64,000 bases of DNA from Luteimonas viscosa (GTDB taxonomy: Bacteria > Pseudomonadota > Gammaproteobacteria > Xanthomonadales > Xanthomonadaceae), in contig NZ_VTFT01000003.1 in NCBI RefSeq assembly GCF_008244685.1, positions 62,001 through 126,000 on the forward strand, written 5' to 3'. This document shows positions 27,160 to 36,756 of this stretch, piece after piece (within the stretch, counting starts at the first letter, position 1; the number at the start of each line of letters is the position of its first letter). Both the position numbers and the translations under genes were made by a program. The notes under the pieces were generated by a model. That model saw only the letters and a list, made by a program, of their open reading frames with translations, was not told the DNA's origin and did no database searches.

Positions 27160-28071
27160 ATGGGCAGGAAATCGAAGGCGCGGCGCGACAGGCAGCAGCA
27201 CCCAGCGGCGGGTCCCGCGTCGGGCGCGCACGGTGGACAGGCCCGTGCAGCGGTGGGCAAGGCCGACATCGCGCTGCGCGTGCTCGCGGTAGTCGGACTG
27301 CTGCTCACCGCCTACCTCTCCTTCGTCGCATGGCAGGACACCGGCGCCGCGTTCTGCAGCGAAGGCTCAGGCTGCGACGTGGTCCAGGGCAGCCGCTGGT
27401 CGCGCTTCCTCGGCCTGCCGATCGCCGCCTGGGGCGGGCTGCTGTACGCCGCGATCGCGTGGGCCGCGTGGCGGTCGGCGCCGCGCGTGGCGCGCTGGCG
27501 CCGTCTGTGGCGCCTGTCGTTCCTGGGGCTTGCGATCAGCGTCTACCTCACCCTTGCCGGCGTGGTCGCGCTGCAGGCCGTCTGCCTGTGGTGCCTGCTG
27601 TCGCTGGCGGTGATGCTGGCGATCTTCCTGCTGGTCCATGCCACCCGGCCCGACAGTGCGCCGGGCGCGCCGTGGTCGGCCTGGCTGCTGGGCAACGGCC
27701 TGCTCGCGCTCGGCCTGCTGGCCGCGCTGCAGATGTCCGCGATGGGGCTGCTGGAGCGGCGCGAGGATCCCCGGCTGCGCGCGCTGGCCGAGCACCTGGC
27801 ACAGGCGGACGCGAAGTTCTACGGCGCCTCCTGGTGCGCGAACTGCACCGAGCAGAAGCGGCTGTTCGGCGCGGCGGCGAAGCGGCTGCCCTACGTGGAG
27901 TGCGCGCCCGAAGGCCGCGGCGGCGGAGTCGCGTTCGATTGCATCAGCGCCCGGATCAGCGGCTACCCGACCTGGATCATCGACGGCCAGCACCACGTCG
28001 AGGTGATCGAGCCCGAGCGCCTCGCGCGCATCAGCGGCTTCGACTGGCAAGGCGCCACGCCGCAGGAGTGA
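27160..28071 (+). CDS. Vitamin K epoxide reductase-thioredoxin fusion (disulfide-forming VKOR homologue)
   Basis: Bacterial VKOR proteins oxidise periplasmic thiol-disulfide carriers and pass electrons to quinone, doing the job of DsbB. The 303-residue product has several membrane segments and the loop cysteine pair Cys66-x5-Cys72 (AFCSEGSGCD). The quinone-side Cys142-Leu-Trp-Cys145 pair and a C-terminal thioredoxin-like domain with Trp-Cys226-Ala-Asn-Cys229 are also present. All eight of the family's logical redox positions can thus be traced. The fusion layout is known from cyanobacteria and other phyla. The start could be 27139; 27160 begins the basic leader MGRKSKARRDR. It is a single gene between nadE and the convergent bamD, with no dsbA partner alongside. 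Confidence 0.88.
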   Translation: MGRKSKARRDRQQHPAAGPASGAHGGQARAAVGKADIALRVLAVVGLLLTAYLSFVAWQDTGAAFCSEGSGCDVVQGSRWSRFLGLPIAAWGGLLYAAIAWAAWRSAPRVARWRRLWRLSFLGLAISVYLTLAGVVALQAVCLWCLLSLAVMLAIFLLVHATRPDSAPGAPWSAWLLGNGLLALGLLAALQMSAMGLLERREDPRLRALAEHLAQADAKFYGASWCANCTEQKRLFGAAAKRLPYVECAPEGRGGGVAFDCISARISGYPTWIIDGQHHVEVIEPERLARISGFDWQGATPQE

Positions 28072-28231
28072 GCGGAGCCTTGCCGGGAGCTGCCCGGTCC
28101 GCGGCCTCGCGGGTCGGGGCCCGCGCGGAGGCATTTCCGGTTCCTCGGGTCATGGATGCGAAAGCGGATGCCGGTCCGGGCGTGCTTGACCCGACCGCCG
28201 GTTGGCGGCCGGGCGCCGGCTCCCGGCCCCG

Positions 28232-28263
28232 CAAACGAAAACGCCGCCCGGAGGCGGCGTTCC
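28232..28263 (-). terminator. Intrinsic terminator of bamD
   Basis: On the minus strand, the 9-base stem AACGCCGCC with GGCGGCGTT encloses TCCG and is followed by TTCGTTTGC. It lies 27 bases after the bamD stop codon at 28290. Confidence 0.85.
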
Positions 28264-28289
28264 TTCCCGCGACTCCCGCGAGGGGTCGA

Positions 28290-29159
28290 TCAGTCGCGGT
28301 CCTCGTTGTCGATCGCAGACTTCTCGCCCGCGAACGGATTGAGCTTGCGCACGTTCCAGGGATAGTCCGGCCAGTCGCCGGCCAGGAACGGATGGTCCGG
28401 CTCGTTCTGCTGCAGCACCCGGCGCGCGTCCGCGGCCAGGGTCTCGTTGCCCAGCTCGGTGTAGGCGGCGGCGAGCACCGCCACCGCGTCGTTCTGGAAT
28501 TCGCTCTGCGGGTAGGTCTCGAGCAGGTAGGTGGCGCGGTCGGCGGCGGCGACCCAGGCGTCGCGGCGCAGGTAGTACAGCGCGGTCTCGATCTCGTGCC
28601 GGGCGAACATGTTGCGCAGCGCCACCATGCGCTGGCGCGCGTCGGCGGTGTAGCGGCTGTTGGGGTAGCGCTCGGTGAGGGTGTTGAAGTCCGAGAACGC
28701 CTGGTTCGGCGTGGCCAGGTCGCGGCGGCTGGCGTCGAGCTTCCACACGCGCTGCAGGAACACCGTGTCGCGGCTGGAGTTCACCAGTCCGCGCAGGTAG
28801 TACATGTAGGGGGTGTTCTTGTGCGTGGGGTAGGTGCGCAGGAAGCGGTCGATGGTGGAGATCGCCTCCTCGTTGTCGCCCATCTTGTACTGGGCGAACG
28901 CGGTCTCCATCAGCGCCTGCTCGGTGTAGGGGCCATAGGGATACTGGGCGAGCAGCCGGCGGTAGGTGACCACCGCGCCGCTCCAGTTGCCGCCATGCAT
29001 CTGCCCCTGGCCCTTGTCGTAGAGCTCCTCGACCGGCACCCCCTCGTTCTCGTCCTCGTCCTTGAAAACGCCCTTGATCCGCGCGCAGCCCGACATCGTC
29101 ATGACGATCACGAGCAGCAGCAGCACGGTGCGACGGAACGGGGAAGGTCGGACGATCAT
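28290..29159 (-). CDS. bamD: Outer-membrane protein assembly factor BamD
   Basis: BamD is the essential lipoprotein of the BAM complex that inserts beta-barrel proteins into the outer membrane. The 289-residue product has a lipoprotein signal peptide with lipobox ending Met-Ser-Gly-Cys25. Five TPR-like repeats follow, including [28 protein letters not shown] and [21 protein letters not shown]. The ATG at 29159 opens the signal sequence; longer upstream frames are not supported. It is divergent from rluD, the same neighbour as in many gammaproteobacteria. The acidic C-terminal tail is mildly longer than usual. Confidence 0.96.
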   Translation of the reverse strand: MIVRPSPFRRTVLLLLVIVMTMSGCARIKGVFKDEDENEGVPVEELYDKGQGQMHGGNWSGAVVTYRRLLAQYPYGPYTEQALMETAFAQYKMGDNEEAISTIDRFLRTYPTHKNTPYMYYLRGLVNSSRDTVFLQRVWKLDASRRDLATPNQAFSDFNTLTERYPNSRYTADARQRMVALRNMFARHEIETALYYLRRDAWVAAADRATYLLETYPQSEFQNDAVAVLAAAYTELGNETLAADARRVLQQNEPDHPFLAGDWPDYPWNVRKLNPFAGEKSAIDNEDRD

Positions 29160-29245
29160 GGGCACCGGGGCAGGCAAGGCACGAAGCGGGGATAATACCA
29201 GCCCGTCCCGGCCGCCCGGGCGCGCCGCCTGAACCACAGCCGTCC

Positions 29246-30241
29246 ATGTCCGCTCCCGCCACCGACTCCATCGAAGAACGCGAGGCGCTCGTGCCCGGAT
29301 CCGCCGCCGGACGCCGGTTCGACGCGGTGCTGGCCGAGCTGTTCCCCGAGTTCTCCCGCTCGCGCCTGGCCGAGTGGATCCGCGCCGGCGACGTGCAGCT
29401 CGACGGGCGCCAGGTGCGTCCGCGCGATCCGGTGCGCGGCGGCGAGCACGTGCGCCTGGTCGTGCGCCTCGAGGTGGAGACCGAAGCGGTGGCGCAGGAC
29501 ATCCCGCTGCGGATCCTGCACGAGGACGCGGATGTCTTCGTGATCGACAAGCCGGCGGGACTGGTGGTGCATCCGGGCGCCGGCAATGCCGACGGCACCC
29601 TGGTCAACGCCCTGCTGCACCGGGATCCGGCGCTGGCGTCGGTGCCGCGCGCCGGCGTGGTCCATCGGCTCGACAAGGACACCTCGGGGGTGATGGTGGT
29701 GGCGCGCACGCTGCAGGCGCAGACCGCGCTGGTGGCGCAGCTGTCCGCGCGCGGCGTGCACCGCCAGTACCTCGCGGTGGTGGCCGGCGCGCTGGTCGCC
29801 GGCGGCACCGTGGACGCCGGCATCGACCGGCATCCGCGCGACCGGATCCGCATGGCGGTGCGCGAGGACGGCCGCGACGCGGTGACCCACTACCGCCTGC
29901 GCGAGCGCTTCCGCGCCCACACCGCGCTCGAATGCCGGCTGGAAACCGGGCGCACCCACCAGATCCGCGTGCACATGGCGCACCTCAGGCACCCGATCAT
30001 CGGCGACCCGCTGTACGGCGGGCCGCTCAAGCTGCCCAAGGGCGCATCCGAAGCGCTGGTGGCCGCACTGCGCGGTTTCCGGCGCCAGGCGCTGCATGCC
30101 GAGACCCTGGAATTCGCGCATCCATCCAGCGGCGAGCCGATCCGCTGCAGCGCAGCCGTGCCGCAGGACATGCAGGCGCTGATGGCCGCCTTGCGCGAGG
30201 ACACGGCCACGCACGCCGAGGCGGAGCGCTCGCGGCGGTGA
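29246..30241 (+). CDS. rluD: 23S rRNA pseudouridine synthase RluD
   Basis: RluD makes pseudouridines 1911, 1915 and 1917 in helix 69 of 23S rRNA. The 331-residue product has an S4 RNA-binding domain at the N-terminus ([27 protein letters not shown]) and the RluA-family catalytic domain, with catalytic Asp in [16 protein letters not shown] and later [25 protein letters not shown]. Length and motifs are standard. Its stop overlaps the GTG start of pgeF, a conserved pairing. It is divergent from bamD. Confidence 0.96.
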   Translation: MSAPATDSIEEREALVPGSAAGRRFDAVLAELFPEFSRSRLAEWIRAGDVQLDGRQVRPRDPVRGGEHVRLVVRLEVETEAVAQDIPLRILHEDADVFVIDKPAGLVVHPGAGNADGTLVNALLHRDPALASVPRAGVVHRLDKDTSGVMVVARTLQAQTALVAQLSARGVHRQYLAVVAGALVAGGTVDAGIDRHPRDRIRMAVREDGRDAVTHYRLRERFRAHTALECRLETGRTHQIRVHMAHLRHPIIGDPLYGGPLKLPKGASEALVAALRGFRRQALHAETLEFAHPSSGEPIRCSAAVPQDMQALMAALREDTATHAEAERSRR

Positions 30242-31014
30242 GCGCCTGCATCGAGGCGGCGGCCCCGTTTCCCGCCAACGTGCGCGCGTTCACCACGCTG
30301 CGACATGGCGCGGGGACATCGGCGGCACCGTTCGACAGCTTCAACCTCGGCAATTTCCGCGGCGACGATGGCGACGATCCCGCCGTGGTGGCCCGCAACC
30401 GCGCGGAACTGGTGGCGCGTTTCGGACTGCCTGCGCCGCCGCACTGGCTCAGGCAGGTGCACGGCACGGACGTGGCGCGGTTCGATGAACCGGCCGGGAC
30501 GGAGAATCGGAGCGGCGACGAGCCCGAAGCCGACGCCGCGGTCACCGCGACCCGCGGCGTGGTGCTGGCGATCCTCACCGCCGACTGCCTGCCGGTCGTG
30601 TTCGCGGCCCGCGACGGTGGCGAGATCGCGGCGGCCCACGCCGGCTGGCCGGGTCTTTCGAAGGGCATGCTGGAAGCCACGCTTGCCGCGATGCGGACGC
30701 CGCCGGGCGACGTGGTGGCGTGGATCGGTCCCTGCGCCGGGCCGCGACGCTACGAGGTGGGCCGCGACGTGTTCGACGCCTTCGTCGCGCAGGACGCGGG
30801 CGCGGCGCCTGCGTTCGCGCCGACGCGTCCGGGACACTGGCTGGCCGACTTGCCCGCGCTGGCGCGCCGCAGACTCGTGTCCGCGGGCATGGCCGCGGCC
30901 GACATCCACGGCGGCGACCTGTGCACGCTCGAAGACCCGGGGCGCTTCTTTTCCCATCGCCGCGATGGCCGCAGCGGGCGGATCGCGACGATCGCCTGGC
31001 TCTCTTCCTCCTAG
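30238..31014 (+). CDS. pgeF: Purine nucleoside phosphorylase / laccase-domain protein (YfiH family)
   Basis: This 258-residue protein belongs to the YfiH/LACC1 family, whose members are purine nucleoside phosphorylases or adenosine deaminase-type multicopper-like enzymes. In E. coli YfiH edits peptidoglycan precursors, hence pgeF. Visible are [23 protein letters not shown] and [15 protein letters not shown], which supply the His-Cys-His metal/active site, and the C-terminal [20 protein letters not shown]. The GTG at 30238 overlaps the rluD stop (GTGA), so translation is coupled. Confidence 0.93.
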   Translation: MSACIEAAAPFPANVRAFTTLRHGAGTSAAPFDSFNLGNFRGDDGDDPAVVARNRAELVARFGLPAPPHWLRQVHGTDVARFDEPAGTENRSGDEPEADAAVTATRGVVLAILTADCLPVVFAARDGGEIAAAHAGWPGLSKGMLEATLAAMRTPPGDVVAWIGPCAGPRRYEVGRDVFDAFVAQDAGAAPAFAPTRPGHWLADLPALARRRLVSAGMAAADIHGGDLCTLEDPGRFFSHRRDGRSGRIATIAWLSSS

Positions 31015-31258
31015 ATGCGGCGCGAGGCGTGACCGGGCCGTGCGCGAGCGGGCCGGTCGCCACTGTGGGGGGGGCGCGAGGCCAGGGCCGTCGTCGTCGG
31101 AACGCGTCGCCAGGGCCGGCATTGGGCCACCCGTCGGGCTCGGCCCCAAGTCATGGCCACCCCGGATCGCCGGAAAACCCGGTGCCGGGCCCTTTCCTGC
31201 GTCGCGCTTTACATTAATCTGACAGCGCTCCTCCCACCCCCACGCCAGGACCCTCCCC

Positions 31259-33541
31259 ATGACGAAGGCCCCGCCTCGCCGGTTCCCAGCCCTGCGCCTG
31301 TCCGCACTCGCGCTGGCGCTGTCCCTGCCCATCGCCGTGCAGGCGCAGGACGGCCCCCAGCCCGATCCTGCCGATGCGGTCACCCTCGATGCGCTCGAGG
31401 TCACCGCGCAGCGCCGGGTCGAGAACATCCAGGACGTGCCGGTGTCGATCAGCGTGCTGTCGGGCGAGACGCTCGACGTGCTGGGCTCCGGCGGCACCGA
31501 CGTGCGCTTCCTCTCGGGCCGGGTGCCCAGCCTCAACATCGAGTCCTCGTTCGGCCGCGCCTTCCCGCGCTTCTACATCCGCGGCTACGGCAACACCGAC
31601 TTCAGGCTCAACACCTCGCAGCCGGTGTCGCTGGTGTACGACGACGTGGTGCAGGAGAACCCGATCCTGAAGGGCTTCCCGGTGTTCGACCTCGAACGCA
31701 TCGAAGTGCTGCGCGGGCCGCAGGGCTCGCTGTTCGGCCGCAACACCCCGGCCGGCGTGGTCAAGTTCGATTCGGTGCGGCCGTCGCAGGAGTTCGGCGG
31801 CTACGCGCAGCTGGGCTACGGCAGCGACGACATGTGGAACTTCGAGGGCGCAGTCGGCGGCGCGCTCGGCGAGCGCTGGTCGGCGCGCGTGTCCACGCTG
31901 TACCAGCGCCGCGACGACTGGGTGCGCAACGATTTCGACGGCCCGAACGAAGGCTTCGAGGGCTACGACGAGTCCGCGGCGCGCGCGCAGCTGCTGTACG
32001 AGGGCGATGGCTTCGAGGCCCTGCTGAACGTGCACGCGCGCCACCTCAACGGCAGCGCGCGCCTGTTCCGCGCCAACATCATCGAGCCGGGAACCAACGA
32101 CTTCGTCGCCGGCTTCGACCGGGAGGTGGTGACCCAGGACGGTCTGAACTATTCCGAGCTCGACAGCCAAGGCGCGAGCGCCCGCCTGCGCTGGGACCTG
32201 GGCGACTACACCCTGCATTCGATCACGGGCTACGAGTCGCTGGAGACCTTCAACCGCGGCGACATCGACGGCGGCTACGGCGCGGTGTTCCTGCCCGACT
32301 CGGGGCCCGGCGTGATCCCGTTCGCCTCGGAAACCGCGGACGGCATTCCCGACCATTCGCAATGGAGCCAGGAACTGCGCATCGAGTCCGACTACGGCGG
32401 CGCGCTGGACTGGCAGGCAGGCGTGTTCTGGTTCAAGGAGGATTACCGGGTCGACAGCGTCAGCTACGACTCGCTCAACAACAGCGCGCAGGACGGCTAC
32501 CAGCGCATCCGCCAGACCAACGACGCCTGGGCGGTGTTCGGCGCGCTCACCTGGCAGGCGACCGACGCGCTCGAACTGCGCGCGGGCCTGCGCTACACCG
32601 TCGACGAAAAGCAGCTGACCGTCGAGGAGTACTGGAACACCGGCTTCGCGGCCTGCGTGCTGGCCGGCAAGTGCACGCTGGAACAGCTGGCGGCGCTGGA
32701 ACCGGACGGCGATCTGTCGGCCTCGCCGGAGGACAAGAAGCTCAACTGGGACCTGTCGGCGACCTTCGAGCTCAACGAGGACGTGAACCTGTACGGCCGC
32801 GTCGCCACGGGCTTCCGCGGCAGCAGCATCCAGAGCGCGGGCGCGTTCAACGGCAAGTCCGTGGCCGGGCCGGAGACGTCGACCGCGGCGGAGTTCGGCG
32901 TCAAGGCCGACCTGTTCGACCGGCGCGCGCGGCTCAGCGCCGGCGTCTTCTACTACGAGGTCGAGGACCAGCAGCTCACAGCAGTCGGAGGCGCGGCCAA
33001 CGCCAACATCCTGCTCAACGCCGAGAAGTCGACCGGCCGCGGCTTCGAGGTGGACCTCGAGGCGTGGCTGGGCGAGTCGGTACTGGTGACGCTGGGCAGC
33101 GGCTACAACGACACGGAAATCGAGGACGACGACCTCGCGGTCGCGGTCTGCGCCGCGTGCACCGTGACCGATCCCCGCGTCGGCGCGCTGGCGGCGATCG
33201 ACGGCAACCCGCTGCCGCAGGCGCCGAAGTGGACCCACAACCTCACCGCGCGCTGGGGCATGCCGGTGGGCAGCGGCGAGTTCTTCGTGTTCACCGACTG
33301 GGTCTACCGCAGCGAGGTGAACTTCTTCCTGTACGAGTCAATCGAGTTCACCGGCAAGTCGCTGCTCGAGGGTGGGCTGCGTGCGGGCTACCTGTGGAAC
33401 GACGGCGACTACGAGGTGGCGGCCTACGGACGCAACATCACCGACCAGGAACGCATCGTCGGCGGCATCGACTTCAACAACCTGACCGGCTTCATCAACG
33501 AGCCGCGCACGCTGGGGGTGGAGTTCACGGCGCGGTTCTGA
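31259..33541 (+). CDS. TonB-dependent outer-membrane receptor
   Basis: This 760-residue receptor has a signal peptide (to about residue 31, ending AVQAQ) and a TonB box-like stretch near LDALEVTAQRRVENIQDVPV. The plug domain contains IRGYGNTDFRLN and ERIEVLRGPQGSLFGRNTPAG, and the beta-barrel ends in VEFTARF with a terminal Phe. TonB-dependent receptors import siderophores, vitamins or oligosaccharides with energy from TonB-ExbBD. Plug wording is typical of the 'iron complex receptor' group common in Xanthomonadaceae and Sphingomonadaceae. No iron or sugar genes flank it, so the ligand cannot be named. No Fur box was recognised upstream. It is a single gene. Confidence 0.93.
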   Translation: MTKAPPRRFPALRLSALALALSLPIAVQAQDGPQPDPADAVTLDALEVTAQRRVENIQDVPVSISVLSGETLDVLGSGGTDVRFLSGRVPSLNIESSFGRAFPRFYIRGYGNTDFRLNTSQPVSLVYDDVVQENPILKGFPVFDLERIEVLRGPQGSLFGRNTPAGVVKFDSVRPSQEFGGYAQLGYGSDDMWNFEGAVGGALGERWSARVSTLYQRRDDWVRNDFDGPNEGFEGYDESAARAQLLYEGDGFEALLNVHARHLNGSARLFRANIIEPGTNDFVAGFDREVVTQDGLNYSELDSQGASARLRWDLGDYTLHSITGYESLETFNRGDIDGGYGAVFLPDSGPGVIPFASETADGIPDHSQWSQELRIESDYGGALDWQAGVFWFKEDYRVDSVSYDSLNNSAQDGYQRIRQTNDAWAVFGALTWQATDALELRAGLRYTVDEKQLTVEEYWNTGFAACVLAGKCTLEQLAALEPDGDLSASPEDKKLNWDLSATFELNEDVNLYGRVATGFRGSSIQSAGAFNGKSVAGPETSTAAEFGVKADLFDRRARLSAGVFYYEVEDQQLTAVGGAANANILLNAEKSTGRGFEVDLEAWLGESVLVTLGSGYNDTEIEDDDLAVAVCAACTVTDPRVGALAAIDGNPLPQAPKWTHNLTARWGMPVGSGEFFVFTDWVYRSEVNFFLYESIEFTGKSLLEGGLRAGYLWNDGDYEVAAYGRNITDQERIVGGIDFNNLTGFINEPRTLGVEFTARF

Positions 33542-33928
33542 GCCGGGGCTACGGCCAGGGCTCCGCCGCGCCCGAGCCAGCGCAATGTGCAGACCGGCGT
33601 GACGCAAAGGGATGTGGAACCGCACCGCGCCGGTCGATACGAAGCGAAGTGGTGCAGGACGCTCTTTGCAAGGTGTGGACAAAGCGACATGTCATTCCGA
33701 ACGCAGTGAGGAATCTCGAGACGTCGGCGCATGGATCGACCAGGTTCGCTGTTGTGAAGCGCTTCCCGCTGCGCTCGAAATGACAGTTGGCCAGACGTCC
33801 CCTCGCGGCCGCCCCGCGCGCCTGGTCGCGATCAGGCAAGGCGGATGGACGCCCCTCGCGTTCGCGTGATCCACGCTCCGCAGGGGCGATCGACTGCGCG
33901 GAACGCGCATCTCCTCGAGACACCACCC
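33542..33928. other. Gap with a MITE-like palindromic element
   Basis: This 387-base gap has no supported gene. It contains a 96-base element with inverted ends at 33690-33785, described separately. The bases after it, including several GATC and CGATC runs, show no promoter that could be assigned with confidence to the permease gene. Confidence 0.6.
33690..33785. repeat. Palindromic MITE-like element with TGTCATT ends (family B)
   Basis: The element starts TGTCATTCCGAACGCAGTGA and ends CGCTGCGCTCGAAATGACA. The ends are imperfect inverted repeats of about 25 bases: TGTCATTCCGAACGCAG against TGTCATTTCGAGCGCAG read from the other strand. Elements with ends of this kind are common as dispersed repeats in many bacteria. 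It has no coding capacity and only one copy is seen in this window. Confidence 0.82.
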
Positions 33929-35530
33929 ATGAGCCAATCCCCGACCCGCAACCCACCGCGCTGGTTCGTCGCCGGCGACATCAACGGCTTCTTCGGCCTG
34001 GTCATCGACAACCTGTCGATCCTGGGCTTCATCGCGATGGCGCTGGTCGGGATCTTCGGCGTTCCCGCCGACGTGGTGTTCCAGCGCATGTTCCCGGGAA
34101 CCGCGCTCGGGGTGCTGCTCGGCAACCTGGCCTACACCTGGATGGGCCGCCGGCTGGCGGCGAAGACCGGGCGCGACGACGTCACCGCCATGCCGCTGGG
34201 CCTGGACGCGCCGACCAGCATCGGCATGGCCCTGCTGGTGCTGGGTCCGGCGTTCCTCGCCTTCAGGGCCGAAGGCCTGGACGAGCGCGCGGCGGGCATC
34301 GCCACGTGGCAGCTGGGCATGGCCGCGCTGGTGGTGATGGGGCTGTTCAAGACGGCGTTGTCGTTCGCCGGCGACTGGGTGACGCGGGTGCTGCCGCGCG
34401 CGGCGTTGCTGGGCTCGATCGGCGGCGCGGCGCTGGCGCTGCTCGGCTTCCTGCCCCTGATCGAAACCCTGCGCAACCCCGTGGTCGGGCTGGTGACGCT
34501 CGGCCTGCTGCTGTACCTGCTGGTGGGGAAGGGGCGCTTGCCGCTGCGCATCCCCGGCGTGCTGTTCGCGTTCCTTGTGGGCGTGACGCTGTACTACGGC
34601 CTCGGCCTGGCCGGTCTCGGCGTGCCCGGCTTCGCGCTGCCGGAGGCGGTGCCGCTGGCGCCCTCGCTGCCGTGGCCGGACCTGGGGTTCCTCGACGGTC
34701 TGGCGGCCACCGTGCCCTACCTGCCGCTGCTGCTGCCGTTCGGCCTGCTGATGGTCGTCGGCGGGATCAACGTCAGCGAAAGCGCGCGCGCGGCCGGCGA
34801 CGACTACCGCACCCGCGACGTGCTGCTGGTCGAGGCGCTGGCGACGCTGGCCGCGGGCATCTGCGGCGGCGTGGCGCAGACCACGCCCTACATCGGCCAG
34901 CCCGCGTACAAGCACATGGGCGCACGCACCGGCTACACGCTGCTGACCGGTCTGTTCGTCGGCATCGGCGGCGCGCTGGGCATCCTCGCCGGCCTGGTGC
35001 AGTGGCTGCCGCTGGCGGTGCTTGCGCCGATCATCGTCTACGTCGGCATCGACATCACCCTGCAGGCCTTCCACGAAACGCCGCGGCGGCATGCCGCCGC
35101 GGTGGCGCTGGCGTTCCTGCCGTCGCTGGCCTACCTGCTGACGATCAAGGTCGGCAATCCGGCGTGGATCGCGCCCGAGCGCTTCGCCGAACTCTACGCG
35201 GACATCGGTCGCCACGGCCTGCCGGATCTCGCCGCGATCGTCACGCTCGGCAACGGCTTCATCATCACCGCGATGTTGTGGGCGACGGCCGTGGTGTTCC
35301 TCGTCGATGGGCGCGTGCGCGGCGCGGCAGGCGTGTTGCTGGTGGCGGCCGCGCTGACCCTGTTCGGCGTGATCCACTCGGTCGATCCCCGCGGCGGCGT
35401 CTACCTGCCGTGGTCGCTCGAGAGCCTGCGACAGGCGATCTGCTTCCAGTTCGCCGGCGCCTACGTCGCGTTGGCCGTCGTACTCGGCCTGCTGTCGCTG
35501 CAACGGCAGGTGCCGCCGGTCACGGAGTGA
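33929..35530 (+). CDS. NCS2-like permease (xanthine/uracil/vitamin C permease superfamily)
   Basis: This 533-residue polytopic protein has about twelve to fourteen hydrophobic segments. It resembles the nucleobase-cation symporter-2 fold, with GDINGFFGLVIDNLSILGFIA near the start and DVTAMPLGLDAPTSIGMALLVLGPAF near residue 85. The half-helix-like segment AGICGGVAQTTPYIGQPAYKHMGARTGYT lies near residue 310. Substrates of this subgroup are not established; a purine, pyrimidine or small organic ion is plausible. The ATG at 33929 follows a weak ribosome binding site; upstream sequence in frame is not conserved-looking. It is not linked to purine genes. Confidence 0.8.
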   Translation: MSQSPTRNPPRWFVAGDINGFFGLVIDNLSILGFIAMALVGIFGVPADVVFQRMFPGTALGVLLGNLAYTWMGRRLAAKTGRDDVTAMPLGLDAPTSIGMALLVLGPAFLAFRAEGLDERAAGIATWQLGMAALVVMGLFKTALSFAGDWVTRVLPRAALLGSIGGAALALLGFLPLIETLRNPVVGLVTLGLLLYLLVGKGRLPLRIPGVLFAFLVGVTLYYGLGLAGLGVPGFALPEAVPLAPSLPWPDLGFLDGLAATVPYLPLLLPFGLLMVVGGINVSESARAAGDDYRTRDVLLVEALATLAAGICGGVAQTTPYIGQPAYKHMGARTGYTLLTGLFVGIGGALGILAGLVQWLPLAVLAPIIVYVGIDITLQAFHETPRRHAAAVALAFLPSLAYLLTIKVGNPAWIAPERFAELYADIGRHGLPDLAAIVTLGNGFIITAMLWATAVVFLVDGRVRGAAGVLLVAAALTLFGVIHSVDPRGGVYLPWSLESLRQAICFQFAGAYVALAVVLGLLSLQRQVPPVTE

Positions 35531-35597
35531 GTCGCGGCGCCTTGCACCGCCTTCGCGCGCAGCTATGCTTTGCGCCCGTGTCGCACCGGCCAGTTGC

Positions 35598-36128
35598 ATG
35601 AAACCCACGCTGTTCCAGCAGGCGCTCGGCGCATCCTACTTCCGCCTGCCGGAGAGCCTGCGGCGGTTGCACGGACAGCGTGGGCGCGAGCGCTGGAGCG
35701 GGGTCGCGGAGATCGAGCGCGGACGCAATCCGCTGGCGCGGATGTGCGCATGGATCGCCCGCCTGCCGAAGGCAGGCCGCGAGGTGGCCACCAGCGTCGA
35801 GTTTTCCGCGGACGCGGAGGGCGAGACCTGGAAGCGGGATTTCGGCGGGCAGAAGATGGTGTCGCGGCTGTCGTTGAAGGACGGCCTGATGCGCGAACGC
35901 CTGGGCCCGCTGCAGTTCCGCTTCGCCCTGCACGGCAACGACGGCGCGATCTGGTGGACCGTGGCCGGCGTCCGGCTGCTGGGCGCGCTGCCGTTGCCGG
36001 CATCGCTGTTCGACGACGTGCGCTGCCGCGAGTACGAAGACGACGGCCGCTACCGGTTCGAGGTCGATGCATCGCTGCCGGTGGTCGGCCGGATCGTCCG
36101 TTACCGGGGCTGGCTGGAGCCGGCGTGA
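35598..36128 (+). CDS. DUF4166 domain-containing protein
   Basis: This 176-residue protein matches the DUF4166 family of unknown function. It starts MKPTLFQQALGASYFRLPES and contains LRRLHG, WKRDFGGQKMVSRL, ERLGPLQFRFAL and a C-terminal VVGRIVRYRGWLEP. Family members often sit beside saccharopine dehydrogenase-like or DCC (DUF393) proteins. Here the stop overlaps the GTG start of a DCC protein, which fits that association. No signal peptide or metal motif is seen. Confidence 0.8.
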   Translation: MKPTLFQQALGASYFRLPESLRRLHGQRGRERWSGVAEIERGRNPLARMCAWIARLPKAGREVATSVEFSADAEGETWKRDFGGQKMVSRLSLKDGLMRERLGPLQFRFALHGNDGAIWWTVAGVRLLGALPLPASLFDDVRCREYEDDGRYRFEVDASLPVVGRIVRYRGWLEPA

Positions 36129-36649
36129 GCAGCCGCCCGCGCGTGGCGCCGGAAGACGGGAACGACGGAGCGGTACGTGACGCCGGAGCAGGCATCATCG
36201 TGTTCGACGGCGTCTGCGCGCTGTGCAATGGCTGGGTGGATTTCCTGCTGGTCCACGACCGCCGCGGACGCTACCGGTTCGCGGCCATGCAGTCGCCTGC
36301 CGGGCGCCGGTTGCTGGACGCGCACGGGCTGGATCCGGACGATCCGGTCTCGTTCCTGCTGGTGGACGGGCAGGGCTCACATACCGACACCGATGCGATC
36401 GTGCGCGTGCTGTCGGGACTGGACGGCGTGTGGCGGTTCGCGAGCCTGGCGCGCTGGATTCCGCGCGCGCTGCGCGACCCGCTTTACCGCCTGGCCGCGC
36501 GCCATCGCTACCGCTGGTTCGGGCGACGCGACGCCTGCCGGCTGCCGGACCCGGCACAGGCGCACCGGTTCCTCGTCGAACAGGGGGACGTGCCCGGCGG
36601 GCCGCCGGTACGCACCGATGCCCGGAGCCTGACCGGCACCGGAGCCTGA
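36125..36649 (+). CDS. DCC-family thiol-disulfide oxidoreductase (DUF393)
   Basis: This 174-residue protein has the family's defining motif [16 protein letters not shown] with Cys31-x2-Cys34, then [17 protein letters not shown] and the C-terminal [24 protein letters not shown] proteins have a thioredoxin-like active site and are presumed thiol-disulfide oxidoreductases, though substrates are unknown. The GTG start at 36125 overlaps the DUF4166 stop (GTGA), implying coupled translation. The next gene, clpB, is probably a separate transcript. Confidence 0.82.
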   Translation: MSSRPRVAPEDGNDGAVRDAGAGIIVFDGVCALCNGWVDFLLVHDRRGRYRFAAMQSPAGRRLLDAHGLDPDDPVSFLLVDGQGSHTDTDAIVRVLSGLDGVWRFASLARWIPRALRDPLYRLAARHRYRWFGRRDACRLPDPAQAHRFLVEQGDVPGGPPVRTDARSLTGTGA

Positions 36650-36681
36650 GGGGCGCGAGCGGGACGCTTTGTCCCGGGGGA

Positions 36682-36710
36682 CTTGCATCCCCCGTCGCCG
36701 GCCCGCATCT
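36682..36710 (+). promoter_or_regulatory. Candidate sigma-32 heat-shock promoter of clpB
   Basis: CTTGCA at 36682-36687 and CCCGCATCT at 36702-36710, separated by 14 bases, resemble the heat-shock consensus CTTGAA and CCCCATNT. The position, 47 bases before the clpB ATG, fits. The match is imperfect and GC-rich DNA gives chance hits. Confidence 0.45.
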
Positions 36711-36756
36711 GGGGGACATGGCCGGGCACGCCGGCACCCGATTGCGAGGAATCCCC

